Below are positions 35,788 to 46,625 of a stretch of 47,599 nucleotides of DNA, piece by piece (positions within the stretch are counted from its first letter, which is position 1; each line of letters starts with the position of its first letter). The position numbers were made by a program, and so were the translations under genes. Location: the NCBI GenBank assembly GCA_027459625.1, contig DAIDHP010000030.1, forward strand, positions 1 to 47,599, given 5' to 3'. The notes below the pieces were generated by a model. That model saw only the letters and a program-made list of their open reading frames with translations, had not been told where the DNA came from and did no database searches. The DNA comes from Chthonomonadales bacterium (GTDB taxonomy: Bacteria; Armatimonadota; Chthonomonadetes; Chthonomonadales; CAJBBX01).

Positions 35788-36768
35788 ATGCCAACAATAA
35801 TCGGAGCACCTTTGCCCAACATACCATGGGAGGATAAGCCTTCCGACTGTCAAAGCGTCGTATGGCGATACAGTAATAACCCTATCATCCCGCGCGATCT
35901 TCTGCCAACCTCAAACAGCATATTCAACAGTGCGGTGGTTCCCTACAAAGGACAGTTCGCAGGAGTGTTCAGATGCGACGATACCCGGCGTGAGATGCAG
36001 TTGCATTCCGGAAAGAGCAAGGACGGATATCATTGGACGCTCTCCCCTGAGCGGATTCATTTCATAGGGGAGGACGAGGCGGTAATAAGATGGGAGTATG
36101 GATATGATCCGCGTGTTTGCTGGATCGAGGATCGCTATTACATCACTTGGTGCAACGGGTATCACGGCCCCACCATAGGAGTGGGATACACCTACGATTT
36201 TGAGAAATTCTTCAAGCTTGAGAACGCTTTTTTGCCTTTCAATAGAAACGGCGTGCTCTTTCCACGAAAGATCAACGGATATTATGCGATGCTGAGCCGT
36301 CCAAGTGACAACGGTCACACCCCTTTCGGCGATATCTTCTATAGTGAAAGCCCGGATATGACTTTTTGGGGAAGGCATCGCTTCGTAATGGGAACCAAGG
36401 GGGGCTGGCAATCCACGAAAATCGGGGCGGGACCGATTCCGATAGAGACGAAGGAGGGATGGCTCCTCATCTATCACGGGGTGTTGACATCCTGCAACGG
36501 TTTCGTTTACAGCACTGGCGCCGCACTCCTCGACTTGGATAAGCCTTGGAAGGTGATGTACCGCACCGCACCATACATTATGTCGCCTCAAACGATCTAT
36601 GAGTGCGTCGGGGACGTTCCGAACGTGGCTTTCCCTTGCGCCGCCTTAACGGATTCCTCCACAGGTCGCATCGCGTTTTACTATGGATGCGCGGATACCG
36701 TAACAGGGTTGGCATTCTCCCAAGTGGAAGAACTGTTGGATTTTGTAAAAAAGAACTCCGAAGTTTAA
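35788..36768 (+). CDS. GH130 beta-mannoside phosphorylase-like protein
   Basis: GH130 enzymes are five-bladed propellers that phosphorolyse beta-mannosides, giving mannose 1-phosphate. The 326-residue protein matches in length and motifs: [20 protein letters not shown], the general-acid Asp107 in [24 protein letters not shown]..., [22 protein letters not shown] and IYYG-like [14 protein letters not shown]. There is no signal peptide, so it acts in the cytosol. AAAGGA lies 7 nt before the ATG. It heads a plus-strand run with tdh (62-nt gap) and kbl. Its likely substrate fits the secreted GH26 and GH5-like enzymes in this window. Confidence 0.88.
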   Translation: MPTIIGAPLPNIPWEDKPSDCQSVVWRYSNNPIIPRDLLPTSNSIFNSAVVPYKGQFAGVFRCDDTRREMQLHSGKSKDGYHWTLSPERIHFIGEDEAVIRWEYGYDPRVCWIEDRYYITWCNGYHGPTIGVGYTYDFEKFFKLENAFLPFNRNGVLFPRKINGYYAMLSRPSDNGHTPFGDIFYSESPDMTFWGRHRFVMGTKGGWQSTKIGAGPIPIETKEGWLLIYHGVLTSCNGFVYSTGAALLDLDKPWKVMYRTAPYIMSPQTIYECVGDVPNVAFPCAALTDSSTGRIAFYYGCADTVTGLAFSQVEELLDFVKKNSEV

Positions 36769-36830
36769 TATCCGATTGGACTGATCGTGCCGATCCGATC
36801 GATCAGGCTTAACGAAGAAAGCAAATAACC

Positions 36831-37859
36831 ATGAAAGCACTTGTAAAAGCGGAAGCGGGGGAGGGTCTCCGCTTAATGGATGTTCCAGAGCCCAAAGTGG
36901 GAGTCAATGATGTCCTGATCCGAATACTAAAAACCAGCATCTGCGGAACCGATGTGCACATCTGGAACTGGAACGCATGGGCGCAAAAAACCATCCGCCC
37001 GGGACTTATCGTCGGGCACGAATTCGTGGGGCTGGTGGCGGGATTCGGAGAGAATGTCCATGATTATAAAATCGGTGACTTGGTCAGTGGTGAGGGACAT
37101 GTGGTGTGCGGTCGCTGTCGCAACTGCCTTGCCGGAAGGAGGCATCTGTGCCCCAACACGGTGGGCGTAGGGGTCAATCGAGACGGCGCATATGCGGAGT
37201 TTCTCTCCATCCCAGTGACCAACGTGTGGCCGTGCGATCCTCGGATCCCATTGGAGGTGCTAAGCTCGTTCGACCCGCTGGGGAACGCCACTCACACCGC
37301 ACTCTCTTTCGATTTGATGGGAGAGGATGTTTTAATCACCGGCGCAGGGCCGATAGGGGTGATGGCTGCGGCTATCGCCAAGCATTGCAAGGCGCGCCAT
37401 GTGGTTGTGACGGACGTGAACCCATACCGATTGGAACTGGCTAATAAAATGGGCGCTATCGCCGTGGATGTTCGCACTGAGAAAGTTGACCGTGAATTCC
37501 AGAAAAAACTGGACATACACGAAGGCTTCGATGTCGGGATGGAGATGTCCGGCAATCCTGACGCGTTTCGCATGTTGATAGCGAATATGTGTCATGGCGG
37601 TAAAATAGCCATTCTCGGCATTCTGCCTCGTGCAGAAATCGAATGGGACACGGTGATTTTCAATGGACTCACCCTCAAGGGCATCTATGGCAGAGAGATG
37701 TATGAAACATGGTACAAGATGACGATGATGATCCAGTGCGGATTGGATATAACCCCGGTAATCACGCATCGATTTCACTACACGGAATTCGAGGAGGCGT
37801 TCCAAGTGATGCGATCCGGGATGTCCGGCAAAGTGGTTCTGACATGGAGCGAAAAATAG
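36831..37859 (+). CDS. tdh: L-threonine 3-dehydrogenase
   Basis: Tdh oxidises L-threonine to 2-amino-3-ketobutyrate with NAD+. This medium-chain zinc dehydrogenase has the catalytic zinc ligand Cys38 in [13 protein letters not shown], the GHEFVG motif with its His, four structural-zinc Cys in [15 protein letters not shown], and the Rossmann motif [15 protein letters not shown] near residue 170. The C-terminal ending [17 protein letters not shown] is characteristic of Tdh rather than other alcohol dehydrogenases. The 342 residues match. The kbl gene follows 9 nt later, so the two steps of the pathway are coupled. Confidence 0.95.
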   Translation: MKALVKAEAGEGLRLMDVPEPKVGVNDVLIRILKTSICGTDVHIWNWNAWAQKTIRPGLIVGHEFVGLVAGFGENVHDYKIGDLVSGEGHVVCGRCRNCLAGRRHLCPNTVGVGVNRDGAYAEFLSIPVTNVWPCDPRIPLEVLSSFDPLGNATHTALSFDLMGEDVLITGAGPIGVMAAAIAKHCKARHVVVTDVNPYRLELANKMGAIAVDVRTEKVDREFQKKLDIHEGFDVGMEMSGNPDAFRMLIANMCHGGKIAILGILPRAEIEWDTVIFNGLTLKGIYGREMYETWYKMTMMIQCGLDITPVITHRFHYTEFEEAFQVMRSGMSGKVVLTWSEK

Positions 37860-37868
37860 GAGGGGATT

Positions 37869-39050
37869 ATGTCCAAAGCTTTTTTGAGTTATCTTGCGGA
37901 TCAATTGACCGATCTTACCGGCAAGGGGTTGCTAAAAGGGGAGAGGGTATTAGGGACGCCTCAGGGGGCGCATATTCGCGATAACAACGGACAGGAGCTT
38001 CTCAACTTCTGCGCCAACAACTATTTGGGATTGGCTAACGACCCTCGAGTTATTGCCGCCGCAAAGGAGAGTTTGGAACTCTGGGGTTTTGGATTGAGCA
38101 GTGTCCGATTCATATGCGGCACCCAAAAGATTCACAAGCAACTTGAACGTAAACTGTCGGAGTTTCTCGGGACAGAGGACACGATCCTATACAGCTCCTG
38201 CTTTGACGCCAATGGAGGTCTTTTCGAGGCTTTGTTAACCGAGGATGACGCCATTCTCTCCGATGAATTAAACCATGCAAGCATCATCGATGGAATTCGC
38301 CTATGCAAGGCGAAACGCTATCGCTACGCTTTCCGTGACATGCATGAACTTGAGGAGAAATTGAGGGAAGCCTCCTCTTGTCGGTTTAGAATGATCGCTA
38401 CAGATGGTGTGTTCTCCATGGACGGCGTCATTGCGCCTATCAAGGAGATATGCGACTTGGCGGAACGCTACGACGCCACCGTAATGGTGGACGATTCCCA
38501 CGCCGTCGGCGTGCTAGGCGGAAACGGATGCGGCTCCCACGACTATTGCGGCTGCAAAGGAAGAGTGGATATCCTCACAGGAACTCTGGGTAAGGCTCTT
38601 GGGGGGGCGTCTGGCGGATATGTCAGCGGGCGAAGGGAGATTGTGGATTATCTTCGGCAGCGGTCTCGTCCCTATCTTTTCAGCAACACCATGGCTCCCT
38701 CCATCGTGGCGGCGAGCATAGCCGCCTTGGATATTCTTATGTCGTCGGATGACCCGCAGCAAAAGCTGCTGCGCAACACCAAACTGTTTCGCAATGGCAT
38801 GAGGGAAAAAGGGTTCCAAGTCTCCGATGAGAATCATCCTATCGTTCCAATTATCCTCGGAGACGCTCGCGTGGCGGTTGAAATGGCTCAAAAGCTATAC
38901 GACGAAGGCATATACGTGGTGGCTTTTAGCTATCCCGTCGTTCCGATGGGAAAAGCCCGAGTGAGAGCGCAGATTTCCGCCGCCCACAGCGAGGATGACA
39001 TTCGATACGCCGTTGAAGCGTTTGCTAGGGTGTATGCTTCAATAAGTTAA
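37869..39050 (+). CDS. kbl: glycine C-acetyltransferase (2-amino-3-ketobutyrate CoA ligase)
   Basis: Kbl converts 2-amino-3-ketobutyrate and CoA to glycine and acetyl-CoA, completing threonine breakdown begun by Tdh. It is a PLP enzyme of the alpha-oxoamine synthase family: NFCANNYLGLANDPR at the N-terminus, SSVRFICGTQKIHKQLE, the PLP aspartate in MVDDSHAVGVLG, and the Schiff-base Lys242 in LTGTLGKALGGASGG. The 393 residues match the family. A strong AGGAGG starts inside the tdh stop region, 5 nt before the ATG. Confidence 0.96.
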   Translation: MSKAFLSYLADQLTDLTGKGLLKGERVLGTPQGAHIRDNNGQELLNFCANNYLGLANDPRVIAAAKESLELWGFGLSSVRFICGTQKIHKQLERKLSEFLGTEDTILYSSCFDANGGLFEALLTEDDAILSDELNHASIIDGIRLCKAKRYRYAFRDMHELEEKLREASSCRFRMIATDGVFSMDGVIAPIKEICDLAERYDATVMVDDSHAVGVLGGNGCGSHDYCGCKGRVDILTGTLGKALGGASGGYVSGRREIVDYLRQRSRPYLFSNTMAPSIVAASIAALDILMSSDDPQQKLLRNTKLFRNGMREKGFQVSDENHPIVPIILGDARVAVEMAQKLYDEGIYVVAFSYPVVPMGKARVRAQISAAHSEDDIRYAVEAFARVYASIS

Positions 39051-39052
39051 TC

Positions 39053-40183
39053 ATGCACCACCATTTCCCATTGAAAGGTGCGAATGGCATGCCCCATATA
39101 TTTAGCGGGGAATTATTTAAGAGTTGGATGAACCTTATTATCAGTACGGTGTTGCTCGCCGCTTTGGGGCATCCGGCTGGAATGCACGGAAACAAGGTTA
39201 ACTCTCCTGTTTTCGCATCCAGTCGCGTCATAAGAGTAAGCGGCTCAATATACAAGATTCGAATAATCCGATGCCAACTGAGTCAGGTGAAAATAAAGGT
39301 TGGCTTGGCGAGAGGTTGCGTGGGGCGCACTGAAAGTTTGGGAGGCATCGCATTGCGTTACCATGCCATAGCCGCAATTGACGGGTGTTTTTTCGAGGCT
39401 TATGATCAATCACTCTTCAAAAACCCCGATCACACACTCATAACCGATGGGCAAGTGGTTCACATCGGCAATGTGGGCACACTCATCGGATTTGAATCCA
39501 GTGGCAATGTTTTCATGGGATTATTGCCATTGCATGTGCTTGGCGAAAGACAATGGGGCGCCAACCACAAACTCGGATGGTTCGCCTATTGGATTAATCA
39601 ATACCAATCATTTAGCTCGACCATCACGCTATTCACTCCTTTTTGGGGTGCTTCGACCGATGTTCCTGGCGGAGTGCAAATCGTCGTAAATAATGGCATG
39701 GTTTCTCATATCGGTTACGGTCCGCAGGCGATCCCGCCGAATGGGTACGTGATCTATCTTGGCGGCACCTGCGAAAACATGGCGCATGAGTTCTACGCAG
39801 GGCAATCTCTCAGCTATTCCGTCCTTACGGAAAATGGGAAGGATACGACACTCTCGAAAATTCAGGAAGGACTGGGTTGCGGGCCACGTTTAATTCAAGA
39901 CGGCAAAATTGTGTTGGATCCGGAATCCGAAGGGTTCACCAGTCCGAAAATCCTCTACCAATCAGGACAGCGCAGTGCGGTGGGCGTAACCAAGAATAAC
40001 GACCTCCTGCTTGTCACCTCGGATGGCACTATGAGGGATATGGCGCGGATAATGCAGTCCTTGGGATGCCAGCAAGCGATGAATCTGGATGGAGGCGCAT
40101 CCAGCGGCTTGTGGTACAAAGGCAAATATCTGACCCGCCCTGGCAGAAATATAAGCAACGCGCTGCTCGTAATTCCGAGATAA
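39053..40183 (+). CDS. exported phosphodiester glycosidase (NAGPA) family protein
   Basis: The C-terminal two thirds form the NAGPA domain, named after the enzyme that uncovers mannose 6-phosphate in animals and found in bacterial exopolysaccharide-related proteins. Typical blocks are AAIDGCFFEAY, LGCGPRLIQDGK, RSAVGVTKNNDLLLVTSDG and the end signature QAMNLDGGASSGLWYKG. A hydrophobic segment (WMNLIISTVLLAALGHPAG) near residues 25-43 is a signal or anchor. The first ATG (39053) lies 2 nt after the kbl stop; the ATG at 39089 has AAAGGTG 8 nt upstream and may be the real start. The natural substrate in bacteria is not known. It ends 3 nt from the convergent 1103-residue gene. Confidence 0.82.
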   Translation: MHHHFPLKGANGMPHIFSGELFKSWMNLIISTVLLAALGHPAGMHGNKVNSPVFASSRVIRVSGSIYKIRIIRCQLSQVKIKVGLARGCVGRTESLGGIALRYHAIAAIDGCFFEAYDQSLFKNPDHTLITDGQVVHIGNVGTLIGFESSGNVFMGLLPLHVLGERQWGANHKLGWFAYWINQYQSFSSTITLFTPFWGASTDVPGGVQIVVNNGMVSHIGYGPQAIPPNGYVIYLGGTCENMAHEFYAGQSLSYSVLTENGKDTTLSKIQEGLGCGPRLIQDGKIVLDPESEGFTSPKILYQSGQRSAVGVTKNNDLLLVTSDGTMRDMARIMQSLGCQQAMNLDGGASSGLWYKGKYLTRPGRNISNALLVIPR

Positions 40184-40186
40184 ATC

Positions 40187-43100
40187 TTATCGCACGATAC
40201 CTTCAGCCTTCATGGTAAAATTCCTCACGTCGCGCATGGTTGGAGCATAGATCCAATAGGAATCCCCGTTTTTGACAGCAGTAACATTCAGAGGCTTTCC
40301 ATTTAAGCGTGCACGCACCTCGCCTGAAGCAAACGGACCAATTCGCACCATCATTGAGTGGATTGCGCCGTTGGAACCAAAGGAAAGCGTCATGCCATTC
40401 TTTGTGCGCTGCAACCGGTAATGCACTCGACGTGTCACATTTGTCCCATCGTAGTTGGTTGTAAGAAAAGGATAATTGGAGATATCGATTTCATTCCATC
40501 CAATTGGTAATCGTGGAATGAGTTGATCTTGATCCGGACGATCATCATCCACTCCGATCACCAGACGAAGAGCTTTGACGGTTTCACCCTCCTGAACGCC
40601 ATTGCCCAAATCCCCCGTTCGGCGCCAATATCCGCCGGATGGATCTAACTCGCTTCCTTCGGGGGTGATGAACGGTTTGTAATAGGGATAGTATATCGCT
40701 CGCGCCATCCAATGAAGCATCGTTGTGGCATCCTTCATTCTATCCAAGAGCAAGGCGGATTGAGTCACGAAGCCCTGACCGTACCCCATGGCGACTCCAT
40801 AGTACCCAAACGGCGAATACTGCGAGATCAAACGCCTATAAGCGTTCACATCCCGTATTCTCCATCCAGCGATATTATCATCGGGCGCGAATCCTCTGCG
40901 GTCGGCTAAAATAATGAGCGGACCAAGGTTGGTGCTTTGATTTGGCCAACCTGCGGGTGAGGCGGTCCATGTTGCACCCCATCGGGGATCGTTGAGATAA
41001 TATGTATTCTCCATTCCTTGCAGCAATCGATCCGCGGTTGTTCTCCACCTATTGGCGGTCCGTTGGTGTTTGATGGAATCCGCCATGTCGGCGTATGCGC
41101 GCAGCCCCTCTTCGCAGAGAAAATCGGCGTATTTGGCGTTCCCGATCCCTCCAGCGCACTCGCTATCGGTCATCAAAACATCGGTGGCGCCGGAAATATC
41201 GGGATGTGAGAGCTGCCACTGAATCCAATCTCCCGCCGCTTGGACATCCTTCCAGCGAGCAATCAACCATGCACTCCGATCTGGTTCACGCTGCCAGAGT
41301 TTGTAGGTGAACAACATGATTAAGCCATGTCCATCGTTCTCAAAGACCCCGTCGCCCAAATGGGGGGAAGGCATATTGACGATCCTACCCCAATGCGGCG
41401 GAAGTTGAACACCTCGGTATTTCAATGCGGGATCATCCGTCCATAATTGAGCATCCTTAAAGCAATAGTCAGCACATTTTTGCGCTTTGGTGAGATATCC
41501 TAGTTCCGTGATCTCCTGCAAGCTCCTGCCCAAATCCCGTGACCAGGATTGAGAGTAGTAACTGTTCGCATCGTCACGCCAAGTGCCTATACCCGTATAG
41601 CCTCCCCAACTAGGCGCATTCAGCGTGGATGTATGATACATTCCCGATGAATCCACCTTGTCGAGGATATCCTGAACATCGTTATAAAACACTGAAGTCA
41701 ACACATCCGCGTAAACATCCCCTGTGAACCGAACTTGGGGACCGACATACCCCTTGGGCATGCTGATGGGTATGTGCGAACGAAAATCACGAGGAGAGGT
41801 GTATAGAAGGTTTTTCAAACGACGAAGCGCCGAGAGGATTTTGACGTTGCGATCCGCATTCGGCTTTAATGCGTTAGCCTTCATCCAAGCCAACTCCTTG
41901 GATGAGGGGCGATCGTGAGGCAATGCGGGCAATAGGACGGGGGAGGATTGCCTGGCATTTATGGTGATGCCCGAAATCACAGGCTCTCCGGCTTTGTCAG
42001 GGTTGTCAACGATTCTTATATCCTTAAGCGGTTTTCTTTCGGGATTTATCACTCCCATGTAAGCTCCGGTGCCGCCCGATCCGGTGGGAAGGAGCGAAAG
42101 AGAACCGGACAAAATTGTTCTAGCCTTTTTGCTGGATAGGAACGGTTCAGGGGCGTCTTGAATAGGTTGCCACCACCAAGCGCTGTAACCGTACAAGAGC
42201 GGGTATCGCTGGGAGGTGCCGTCTGCATAGTCAAGATAGATATCGCCCAACTTATCCCCAATGAAAAGGCGATGATAGTGGTCGTTTGGATCCTCCCACA
42301 CCTCCTCGCCCTGATCGAAAGTGCCCGTGAATCCAGCCATATAGAGGCGATCCACGACGAGATTAATAGGAATGACGCAACTTCCCCCCCTTTGCATTAA
42401 CGATCCCGGCGTGCAGAGGAATGGCACCCCCCAAGCTTCCACAAATTGTTCCTCGTCTGATGAAACAGGTGTCCAGTTTAAAAGAGAGAAGGAACCAGTT
42501 TTTTCCGTGGCGAAATTAACGAAATAGCTGGGACGAGCGTCCACCATGCCCAAACCTATCCATGCGAAGGATGAACCGGTATCGGAGTCAACCAACCGCA
42601 CCTTCACCCTGCGACCTACCCAGGAACTCACATTCCATTCGATTGGATGAAGGGCGTCGGAAAGCGGGGGAGGGGATTGTATAAGTGGTTTATTCGATTC
42701 GGCGTCGACCAATTGTACATAAGAGGCATGACGCTCACCGTTTCGACCGGACCATCCGCAGAGGGTTACAGTGATGATGTTCGATTCTATCCGAAACACA
42801 GGGGATTGAACCGCTCCGACGCCTGGTTCTCCATAACCCAAGGATGAAAGGTAAGGTGCGACGGTTCTATGCGCACCGTCATATGAAAGTATTTGCCAGG
42901 TGGATTGAGGTGAAGGCAGGCGTATGGGATGAAGGTGACTTTGAGAGGCGGGCACATCCAAGGAAAACATTTTTACATGATCGAATCCTATCCAGGCGAA
43001 TCCGGGACCGGTTCCGTTCTCGTTATTGTCTCTATCAACCGCCTCAAAATACACTTTTTCGCCTCTGAAGTCGGATACAAGCCATGTGATCTTAACGAAA

Positions 43101-43498
43101 GCATCCTGATCCGGAGGAGCGGTTTTACGTAAAATGACATTATCCGACGCTCTTTTCAGAAAAAAACCGTTAAGCCCCTTACCGCCATATCGACCATCCC
43201 ATCCATTCGCCATGAACGTGATGATATCCCCGTTAATGGTGAAAACGGGCGAACGGATCATTCCGACCGCAGCCTCCCCGCCAGCTTGTGATTCCGGGTG
43301 AGGATGCAATGGTTCTCCGACGCGGGGCGTGTGAACAATCCCCCACGCGTCTCCCGTAGATGTCCATGGGGATATCCCCTTCTGAAAGACGCTAAGATCC
43401 TTGTCCATTCTCATCGCGAAAGCGTAATTCATCGAGCATAAGCCGAAAACTAACATGATGCATGTTGAAAGATCGATTCCAAACCTTCGCACTCGCAT
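40187..43498 (-). CDS. very large secreted six-hairpin glycosidase-like protein
   Basis: The 1103-residue protein has a signal peptide (cleavage near YAFA, residue 28). Two tandem beta-sandwich units follow, at about 73-178 and 219-320; they align with each other (VGMIRSPVFTINGDIITFM with VGAVQSPVFRIESNIITVT, and FAWIGFDHV with FAWIGLGMV). A beta domain spans about 330-520. The rest is an (alpha/alpha)6 barrel (YSQSWSRDLGRSLQEITELG, VFENDGHGLIMLFTYKLW, TDSECAGGIGNAKYADFLC), followed by a short C-terminal beta domain. Acidic residues in WSRDLG and FENDGHG are plausible catalytic ones. The exact GH family is not assigned. AAGGAG lies 6 nt before the ATG. It is followed on the other side by uvrA, 10 nt upstream. 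Confidence 0.75.
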   Translation of the reverse strand: MRVRRFGIDLSTCIMLVFGLCSMNYAFAMRMDKDLSVFQKGISPWTSTGDAWGIVHTPRVGEPLHPHPESQAGGEAAVGMIRSPVFTINGDIITFMANGWDGRYGGKGLNGFFLKRASDNVILRKTAPPDQDAFVKITWLVSDFRGEKVYFEAVDRDNNENGTGPGFAWIGFDHVKMFSLDVPASQSHLHPIRLPSPQSTWQILSYDGAHRTVAPYLSSLGYGEPGVGAVQSPVFRIESNIITVTLCGWSGRNGERHASYVQLVDAESNKPLIQSPPPLSDALHPIEWNVSSWVGRRVKVRLVDSDTGSSFAWIGLGMVDARPSYFVNFATEKTGSFSLLNWTPVSSDEEQFVEAWGVPFLCTPGSLMQRGGSCVIPINLVVDRLYMAGFTGTFDQGEEVWEDPNDHYHRLFIGDKLGDIYLDYADGTSQRYPLLYGYSAWWWQPIQDAPEPFLSSKKARTILSGSLSLLPTGSGGTGAYMGVINPERKPLKDIRIVDNPDKAGEPVISGITINARQSSPVLLPALPHDRPSSKELAWMKANALKPNADRNVKILSALRRLKNLLYTSPRDFRSHIPISMPKGYVGPQVRFTGDVYADVLTSVFYNDVQDILDKVDSSGMYHTSTLNAPSWGGYTGIGTWRDDANSYYSQSWSRDLGRSLQEITELGYLTKAQKCADYCFKDAQLWTDDPALKYRGVQLPPHWGRIVNMPSPHLGDGVFENDGHGLIMLFTYKLWQREPDRSAWLIARWKDVQAAGDWIQWQLSHPDISGATDVLMTDSECAGGIGNAKYADFLCEEGLRAYADMADSIKHQRTANRWRTTADRLLQGMENTYYLNDPRWGATWTASPAGWPNQSTNLGPLIILADRRGFAPDDNIAGWRIRDVNAYRRLISQYSPFGYYGVAMGYGQGFVTQSALLLDRMKDATTMLHWMARAIYYPYYKPFITPEGSELDPSGGYWRRTGDLGNGVQEGETVKALRLVIGVDDDRPDQDQLIPRLPIGWNEIDISNYPFLTTNYDGTNVTRRVHYRLQRTKNGMTLSFGSNGAIHSMMVRIGPFASGEVRARLNGKPLNVTAVKNGDSYWIYAPTMRDVRNFTMKAEGIVR

Positions 43499-43508
43499 GG
43501 ATAGCTCC

Positions 43509-46433
43509 TTATTTTAAGACAAGCGGTTGATTGAACAGAATCTTCTTCAAGAAGGCTCCAGTGTGACTTTCGGGAGCATTCGCAACCTCTTCCGGAGTTC
43601 CTTGAGCCACTATGGCGCCTCCGCCATCTCCACCTTCAGGCCCCAGGTCCAATATATAATCAGCCGATTTTATCACGTCAAGATTATGCTCTATCACCAA
43701 CACGGTGTTGCCCATATCAACCAATCGCCCCAATACGCCAAGCAACTTTTCGATATCTGCGAAATGCAAACCTGTGGTTGGTTCGTCCAAAATATAGAGG
43801 GTTCTGCCCGTCGCCCTCTTGGAAAGCTCCGCCGCAAGCTTTATCCTCTGCGCCTCTCCCCCGGAAAGCGTGGTGGCCGGCTGCCCGAGGCGAATGTAAT
43901 CCAAACCCACATCATGCAGTGTTTCCAATTTTTTCGCGATTCGCGGCGCCGCGCTGAAAAAATTCAAAGCCTCCGATACGGTCATATTCAAAACTTCGGA
44001 GATATTCTTTCCTTTGTATTTAACATCCAATGTTTCCCGGTTGTAACGGCTTCCCTTGCAAACCTCGCAAGGTACGTAAACATCAGGGAGAAAATGCATC
44101 TCGATTTTGATAATCCCGTCCCCTTTGCACGCCTCGCAACGCCCCCCTTTGACATTAAAGGAGAACCGACCGGATTTGTAACCTCTTACACGAGATTCCT
44201 GAGTCATTGCGAAAAGGTCTCGTACAAGATCGAAAGCGCCGGTGTAGGTGGCGGGATTGGATCGGGGAGTGCGACCAATGGGGGATTGATCGATATCTAT
44301 TACTTTGTCTATGTTATCGATCCCCAATATATCATCATGGGATGCCCAGGTGAATCGAGAGCCATGAAGATGATTCATCAATCGCGGATAGAGCGTCTCC
44401 TGTATCAGAGTGGATTTGCCGCTGCCGGACACTCCGGTTACGCATACGAAAAGACCTAGAGGAATTTTCACGTCGATGTTTCGGAGATTGTGGGCACTAG
44501 CCCCTTTGATTTCGAGCCAACGATCGCTAGGAGTGTGTCTAATCGCTGGAATCTCTATACGACGTTTGCCTGAGAGATATTGGCCGGTGAGGGATTCAGG
44601 AGTGTTGATGATATCCTCTAAAACTCCTTGCGCCACAATTTTACCGCCATGCTCCCCCGCGCCCGGTCCAATGTCAATTAGCCAATCGGCGGCATGCATC
44701 GTCTCTTCGTCATGCTCCACCACGATGATGGTGTTTCCTATGTCCCGTAAGCGAAGCAGCGTTTCTATCAACTTGGCGTTGTCGCGTTGATGCAATCCAA
44801 TGGAGGGTTCATCCAAGATGTAAAGCACCCCCATCAATCCGGACCCGATTTGCGTGGCAAGCCGAATGCGTTGCGCTTCGCCCCCGGCTAGCGTTCCCGC
44901 AGTTCGATCCAAAGTGAGATAATCAAGCCCCACATTGTTTAAAAACGTCAGTCGGGCGCGTATCTCCTTGATGATCTGATGGGCGATTTGCTCCTTGCGA
45001 GGCGAGAGGGTGAGCGATGCAAACCATTCATCCGCTTTTGCAATCGACAAAGCGCTGACTTCGGCAATATCTCTGTCGTTGATCGTCACGCACAAAGCCT
45101 CCGGCTTCAACCGTTTTCCATGGCATGCCGGACACGGACGCGTGGACTGATATTTCTCCAACTCCTCTTTGATCCACTCGCTGGAGGTATCCTGCATACG
45201 TCTATCAAGCATATTAACAACGCCGACGTATTCACTGTCAAAATATCGGTTGCGTCCCCAGCGATTTCGAAAGGATACGGATACATTTCCCTCCACTCCG
45301 TACATCATCGCATGAAACTGTTTCTCTGTCAGTTTTGAAACAGGCGTGTTTAACGTGAAACCAAACCTGTCCGCCACTCCACGAAACAATCCAAGAAGAT
45401 AATCCCCGTATCCGGCGTTAGTGGTTTTCGGCATGAAGGGAACAATCGCGCCTTGAGCGATAGACTTGCTTTTATCCGGAACGATAAGGTCGGGATCAAA
45501 CTCCGTTCGCGTTCCCAATCCGTGGCATTCGACACACGCCCCGTAAGGACTATTAAAGGAAAAAGAACGCGGGGCTATCTCCTCCATGCTGACACCGCAG
45601 AAACTGCAGGCAAGATGTTCGGAAAATAACATTTCATCATTCACCATGTAGGATGGATCATCTGTTTTTACAGCTTCCATTCCCGTTTCAGCGGAATCCG
45701 GACGGGAGACGATGTTTACAGCCACATTTCCCTCGCCCTTCTTTAATGTGGTTTCCAGTGAATCCGCTAAGCGACGAGAGATGTCGTTATGAATAACCAA
45801 CCGGTCCACAACGATGTCAATCCAATGCTGCTTGTATCGATCCAACTCCGGAGGATCCTCCTCCGTCAAATCATACATCCGCCCATCCACTCTCACCCGG
45901 GTGAATCCATCCTTCCTGATGGATTCCAACTCCTTTCGGTACTCCCCTTTCCTCCCTTTCACTATTGGAGCGAGAAGCTGTATTCTGGTGCCGTCAGGTA
46001 ACTCCATGATGCGATCCACCATCTGCTCCACAGTTTGCTGTGTGATTTCCCTGCCGCAATTCGGACAATGGGGATGACCTACGCGAGCAAACAGTAGACG
46101 CATGTAATCGTAAATCTCCGTGACGGTGCCCACGGTGGAACGGGGATTTCGACTCGTGGATTTCTGATCAATCGAGACGGCGGGGGATAATCCTTCTATG
46201 TAATCCACATCGGGTTTATCCATCTGTCCTAGAAATTGACGCGCGTAAGAGGAGAGACTCTCAACATAGCGACGTTGGCCTTCGGCATACAGTGTGTCGA
46301 ATGCAAGCGAGGATTTCCCCGATCCGGAAAGCCCCGTGATCACGACCATTTTATCACGCGGGATATCGAGGTCTATGTTTTGAAGATTGTTCTGTCTCGC
46401 CCCACGGATGATTATCTTATCGTGCAACACCAT
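43509..46433 (-). CDS. uvrA: excinuclease ABC subunit UvrA
   Basis: UvrA recognises bulky DNA lesions and loads UvrB in nucleotide excision repair. Both ABC modules are complete: Walker A motifs GLSGSGKSS (near 34) and GVSGSGKST (near 650), signatures [13 protein letters not shown] and [13 protein letters not shown], and Walker B regions [16 protein letters not shown] and [15 protein letters not shown]. Zinc modules have CPNC, CSFC...CVEC, CPAC and CEAC...CEVC pairs. The 974 residues and the start [19 protein letters not shown] are normal. AAGGAGAG lies 8 nt before the ATG. The neighbours are not repair genes. Confidence 0.98.
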   Translation of the reverse strand: MVLHDKIIIRGARQNNLQNIDLDIPRDKMVVITGLSGSGKSSLAFDTLYAEGQRRYVESLSSYARQFLGQMDKPDVDYIEGLSPAVSIDQKSTSRNPRSTVGTVTEIYDYMRLLFARVGHPHCPNCGREITQQTVEQMVDRIMELPDGTRIQLLAPIVKGRKGEYRKELESIRKDGFTRVRVDGRMYDLTEEDPPELDRYKQHWIDIVVDRLVIHNDISRRLADSLETTLKKGEGNVAVNIVSRPDSAETGMEAVKTDDPSYMVNDEMLFSEHLACSFCGVSMEEIAPRSFSFNSPYGACVECHGLGTRTEFDPDLIVPDKSKSIAQGAIVPFMPKTTNAGYGDYLLGLFRGVADRFGFTLNTPVSKLTEKQFHAMMYGVEGNVSVSFRNRWGRNRYFDSEYVGVVNMLDRRMQDTSSEWIKEELEKYQSTRPCPACHGKRLKPEALCVTINDRDIAEVSALSIAKADEWFASLTLSPRKEQIAHQIIKEIRARLTFLNNVGLDYLTLDRTAGTLAGGEAQRIRLATQIGSGLMGVLYILDEPSIGLHQRDNAKLIETLLRLRDIGNTIIVVEHDEETMHAADWLIDIGPGAGEHGGKIVAQGVLEDIINTPESLTGQYLSGKRRIEIPAIRHTPSDRWLEIKGASAHNLRNIDVKIPLGLFVCVTGVSGSGKSTLIQETLYPRLMNHLHGSRFTWASHDDILGIDNIDKVIDIDQSPIGRTPRSNPATYTGAFDLVRDLFAMTQESRVRGYKSGRFSFNVKGGRCEACKGDGIIKIEMHFLPDVYVPCEVCKGSRYNRETLDVKYKGKNISEVLNMTVSEALNFFSAAPRIAKKLETLHDVGLDYIRLGQPATTLSGGEAQRIKLAAELSKRATGRTLYILDEPTTGLHFADIEKLLGVLGRLVDMGNTVLVIEHNLDVIKSADYILDLGPEGGDGGGAIVAQGTPEEVANAPESHTGAFLKKILFNQPLVLK

Positions 46434-46625
46434 GCTATCAACTCTCCTTGCCAGATACCATACTCGTTTAAACCTATTGGGATTCCCATCAAGCCGTATA
46501 TTTTTTAGGAATATGCAACAGGATTCTACCTGATAAGATCGTGAGAGGAAATCCCGGAAGCGTGCGACAATTATGCGCGATGTGTTATGATTTTAGAAAC
46601 CTAACATTCTTCAAGAGAGAGAAAC

